Below the pieces are notes generated by a model that saw only the letters and a program-made list of their open reading frames with translations, did not search any database and was not told the DNA's origin. DNA of 64,000 bases, taken from the NCBI GenBank assembly GCA_964500675.1, contig CAZCNY010000006.1, forward strand, positions 192,952-256,951, written 5' to 3'. Position numbers and translations under genes: made by a program. Below are positions 63,739-64,000 of this stretch, in pieces (position 1 is the stretch's first letter; the number at the start of each line of letters is the position of its first letter). This DNA is from CAMLJR01 sp964500675 (GTDB taxonomy: Bacteria > Pseudomonadota > Gammaproteobacteria > Pseudomonadales > CAMLJR01).

Positions 63739-63779
63739 CTGATTTTATGTACAGTATAAAAATTTAATCGCCCGGTCAA
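63739..63779 (-). promoter_or_regulatory. intI promoter with LexA-type box
   Basis: On the minus strand TTGACC (63779-63774), 15 bases, TATACT (63758-63753). A 16-base box CTGA-N8-ACAG (plus strand, 63739-63754) overlaps the -10 and start. It differs from the LexA consensus CTGT-N8-ACAG by one base. SOS control of integron integrases is established elsewhere. The spacer is short. Confidence 0.6.
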
Positions 63780-63824
63780 CTCAAATTATGGTAAAAATGG
63801 CCAGCTTAATTTGGCAGGGACGGT

Positions 63825-63959
63825 ATGAATAAAACTATTCGACAAATCGATCAACGATTTAACCCGCCCAACCAAAGATTGGCCTGCCATTATAAAGCCG
63901 GCCTCTTAATAATTATTATGAGGCCGCAGGCCTCATTAACAGGCTGTTATGGCGCTTGA
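63825..63959 (+). other. Candidate 44-residue ORF in the attachment region
   Basis: ATG at 63825 with AGGGACGG nearby, ending TGA at 63957-63959. It has a basic first half. Not recognised. It overlaps the palindromic attachment-like region, so it may be non-coding. Confidence 0.25.
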
Positions 63960-63985
63960 TGGTTTGGCTTCACCTCTCCATCAAG
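63866..63985. other. Candidate attI/attC-like palindromic region
   Basis: GCCCAACC (63866-63873) is nearly the reverse complement of GGTTTGGC (63961-63968). Between them a near-perfect 26-bp palindrome lies at 63900-63925 (GGCCTC, T, TAATAATTATTA, T, GAGGCC) and GAGGCC-GCA-GGCCTC at 63920-63934. A perfect 8-bp inverted repeat spans 63955-63962 and 63978-63985. The outer arms look like R''/R' core sites of attC (RYYYAAC / GTTRRRY) with one misfit. This is a candidate, not a proved site. Confidence 0.45.
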
Positions 63986-64000
63986 TTCGAGAAAGTCTGT

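Overview
The window is bacterial chromosome from a gammaproteobacterium. Supporting signs are the gene order hslV-hslU next to a SPOR protein, argS, priA, rpmE and malic enzyme, the block glyA-nrdR-ribD-ribE-ribBA-ribH-nusB-thiL-pgpA, an EttA-type ABC-F protein, and a LexA-linked chromosomal integron integrase. The layout recalls Pseudomonadales/Cellvibrionales, but I cannot name a genus. Most of the DNA is GC-rich with very frequent CGCG/GCGC words. One block (about 22.9-26.1 kb) is clearly AT-rich and looks acquired.

Layout. 1-2.4 kb: small soluble proteins (VOC, DHFR-like, AHSA1, YCII) and a secreted 11-residue-repeat protein. 2.5-8 kb: PLP amino-acid decarboxylase, rlmA, an HDOD/YbaK fusion, a CAP protein and a hotdog protein. 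8-15 kb: L,D-transpeptidase and signalling genes (PAS-GGDEF, sensor kinase, REC, REC-GGDEF-EAL). 15.6-21.5 kb: yajQ, panE-like gene, cobalamin riboswitch, btuB, FKBP isomerase, cobQ. 21.5-26.1 kb: argD behind what looks like an arginine attenuator, then the AT-rich insert (GT-C membrane protein, short ORF, secreted SGNH hydrolase). 26.1-29.1 kb: cobC, cobT, cobU, adenosyltransferase. 29.1-31 kb: an FNR-box operon with a haem-tagged outer-membrane barrel and a cytochrome c. 31-44 kb: hslVU, argS, priA, rpmE, maeB, PilZ, ettA. 44-52 kb: the glyA to pgpA operon. 52-62.7 kb: TetR, PIN-PhoH, RNase II-type exonuclease, TPM/LemA genes, a giant DUF748 protein, an NlpC/P60 lipoprotein. 62.7-64 kb: integron integrase and the start of its attachment region, cut by the window end.

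The strongest unusual signals are: (1) upstream of argD, a promoter, a probably leaderless 30-codon Arg-rich leader ORF, an antiterminator pairing and an intrinsic terminator, together forming a classical attenuation layout; (2) the integron with a LexA-type box over its promoter and palindromic attachment-like DNA at the window edge; (3) nine copies of a REP-like palindromic repeat, one read in frame inside the DUF748 gene and others supplying start signals or tails to genes; (4) a B12 riboswitch whose three-part translational expression platform can be read from the sequence; (5) the FNR-box cytochrome/porin operon.

How the genes work together. B12 uptake (btuB under a B12 riboswitch), adenosylation (PduO-type), and lower-ligand/amidation steps (cobQ, cobT, cobU, cobC) form a salvage set, while cobS, cobD and cbiB are not in the window. 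c-di-GMP appears repeatedly (two GGDEF proteins, YajQ, PilZ, HDOD). Coordinates of starts were chosen from ribosome-binding sites and family N-termini, and gene identities rest on motif recognition without database searches.
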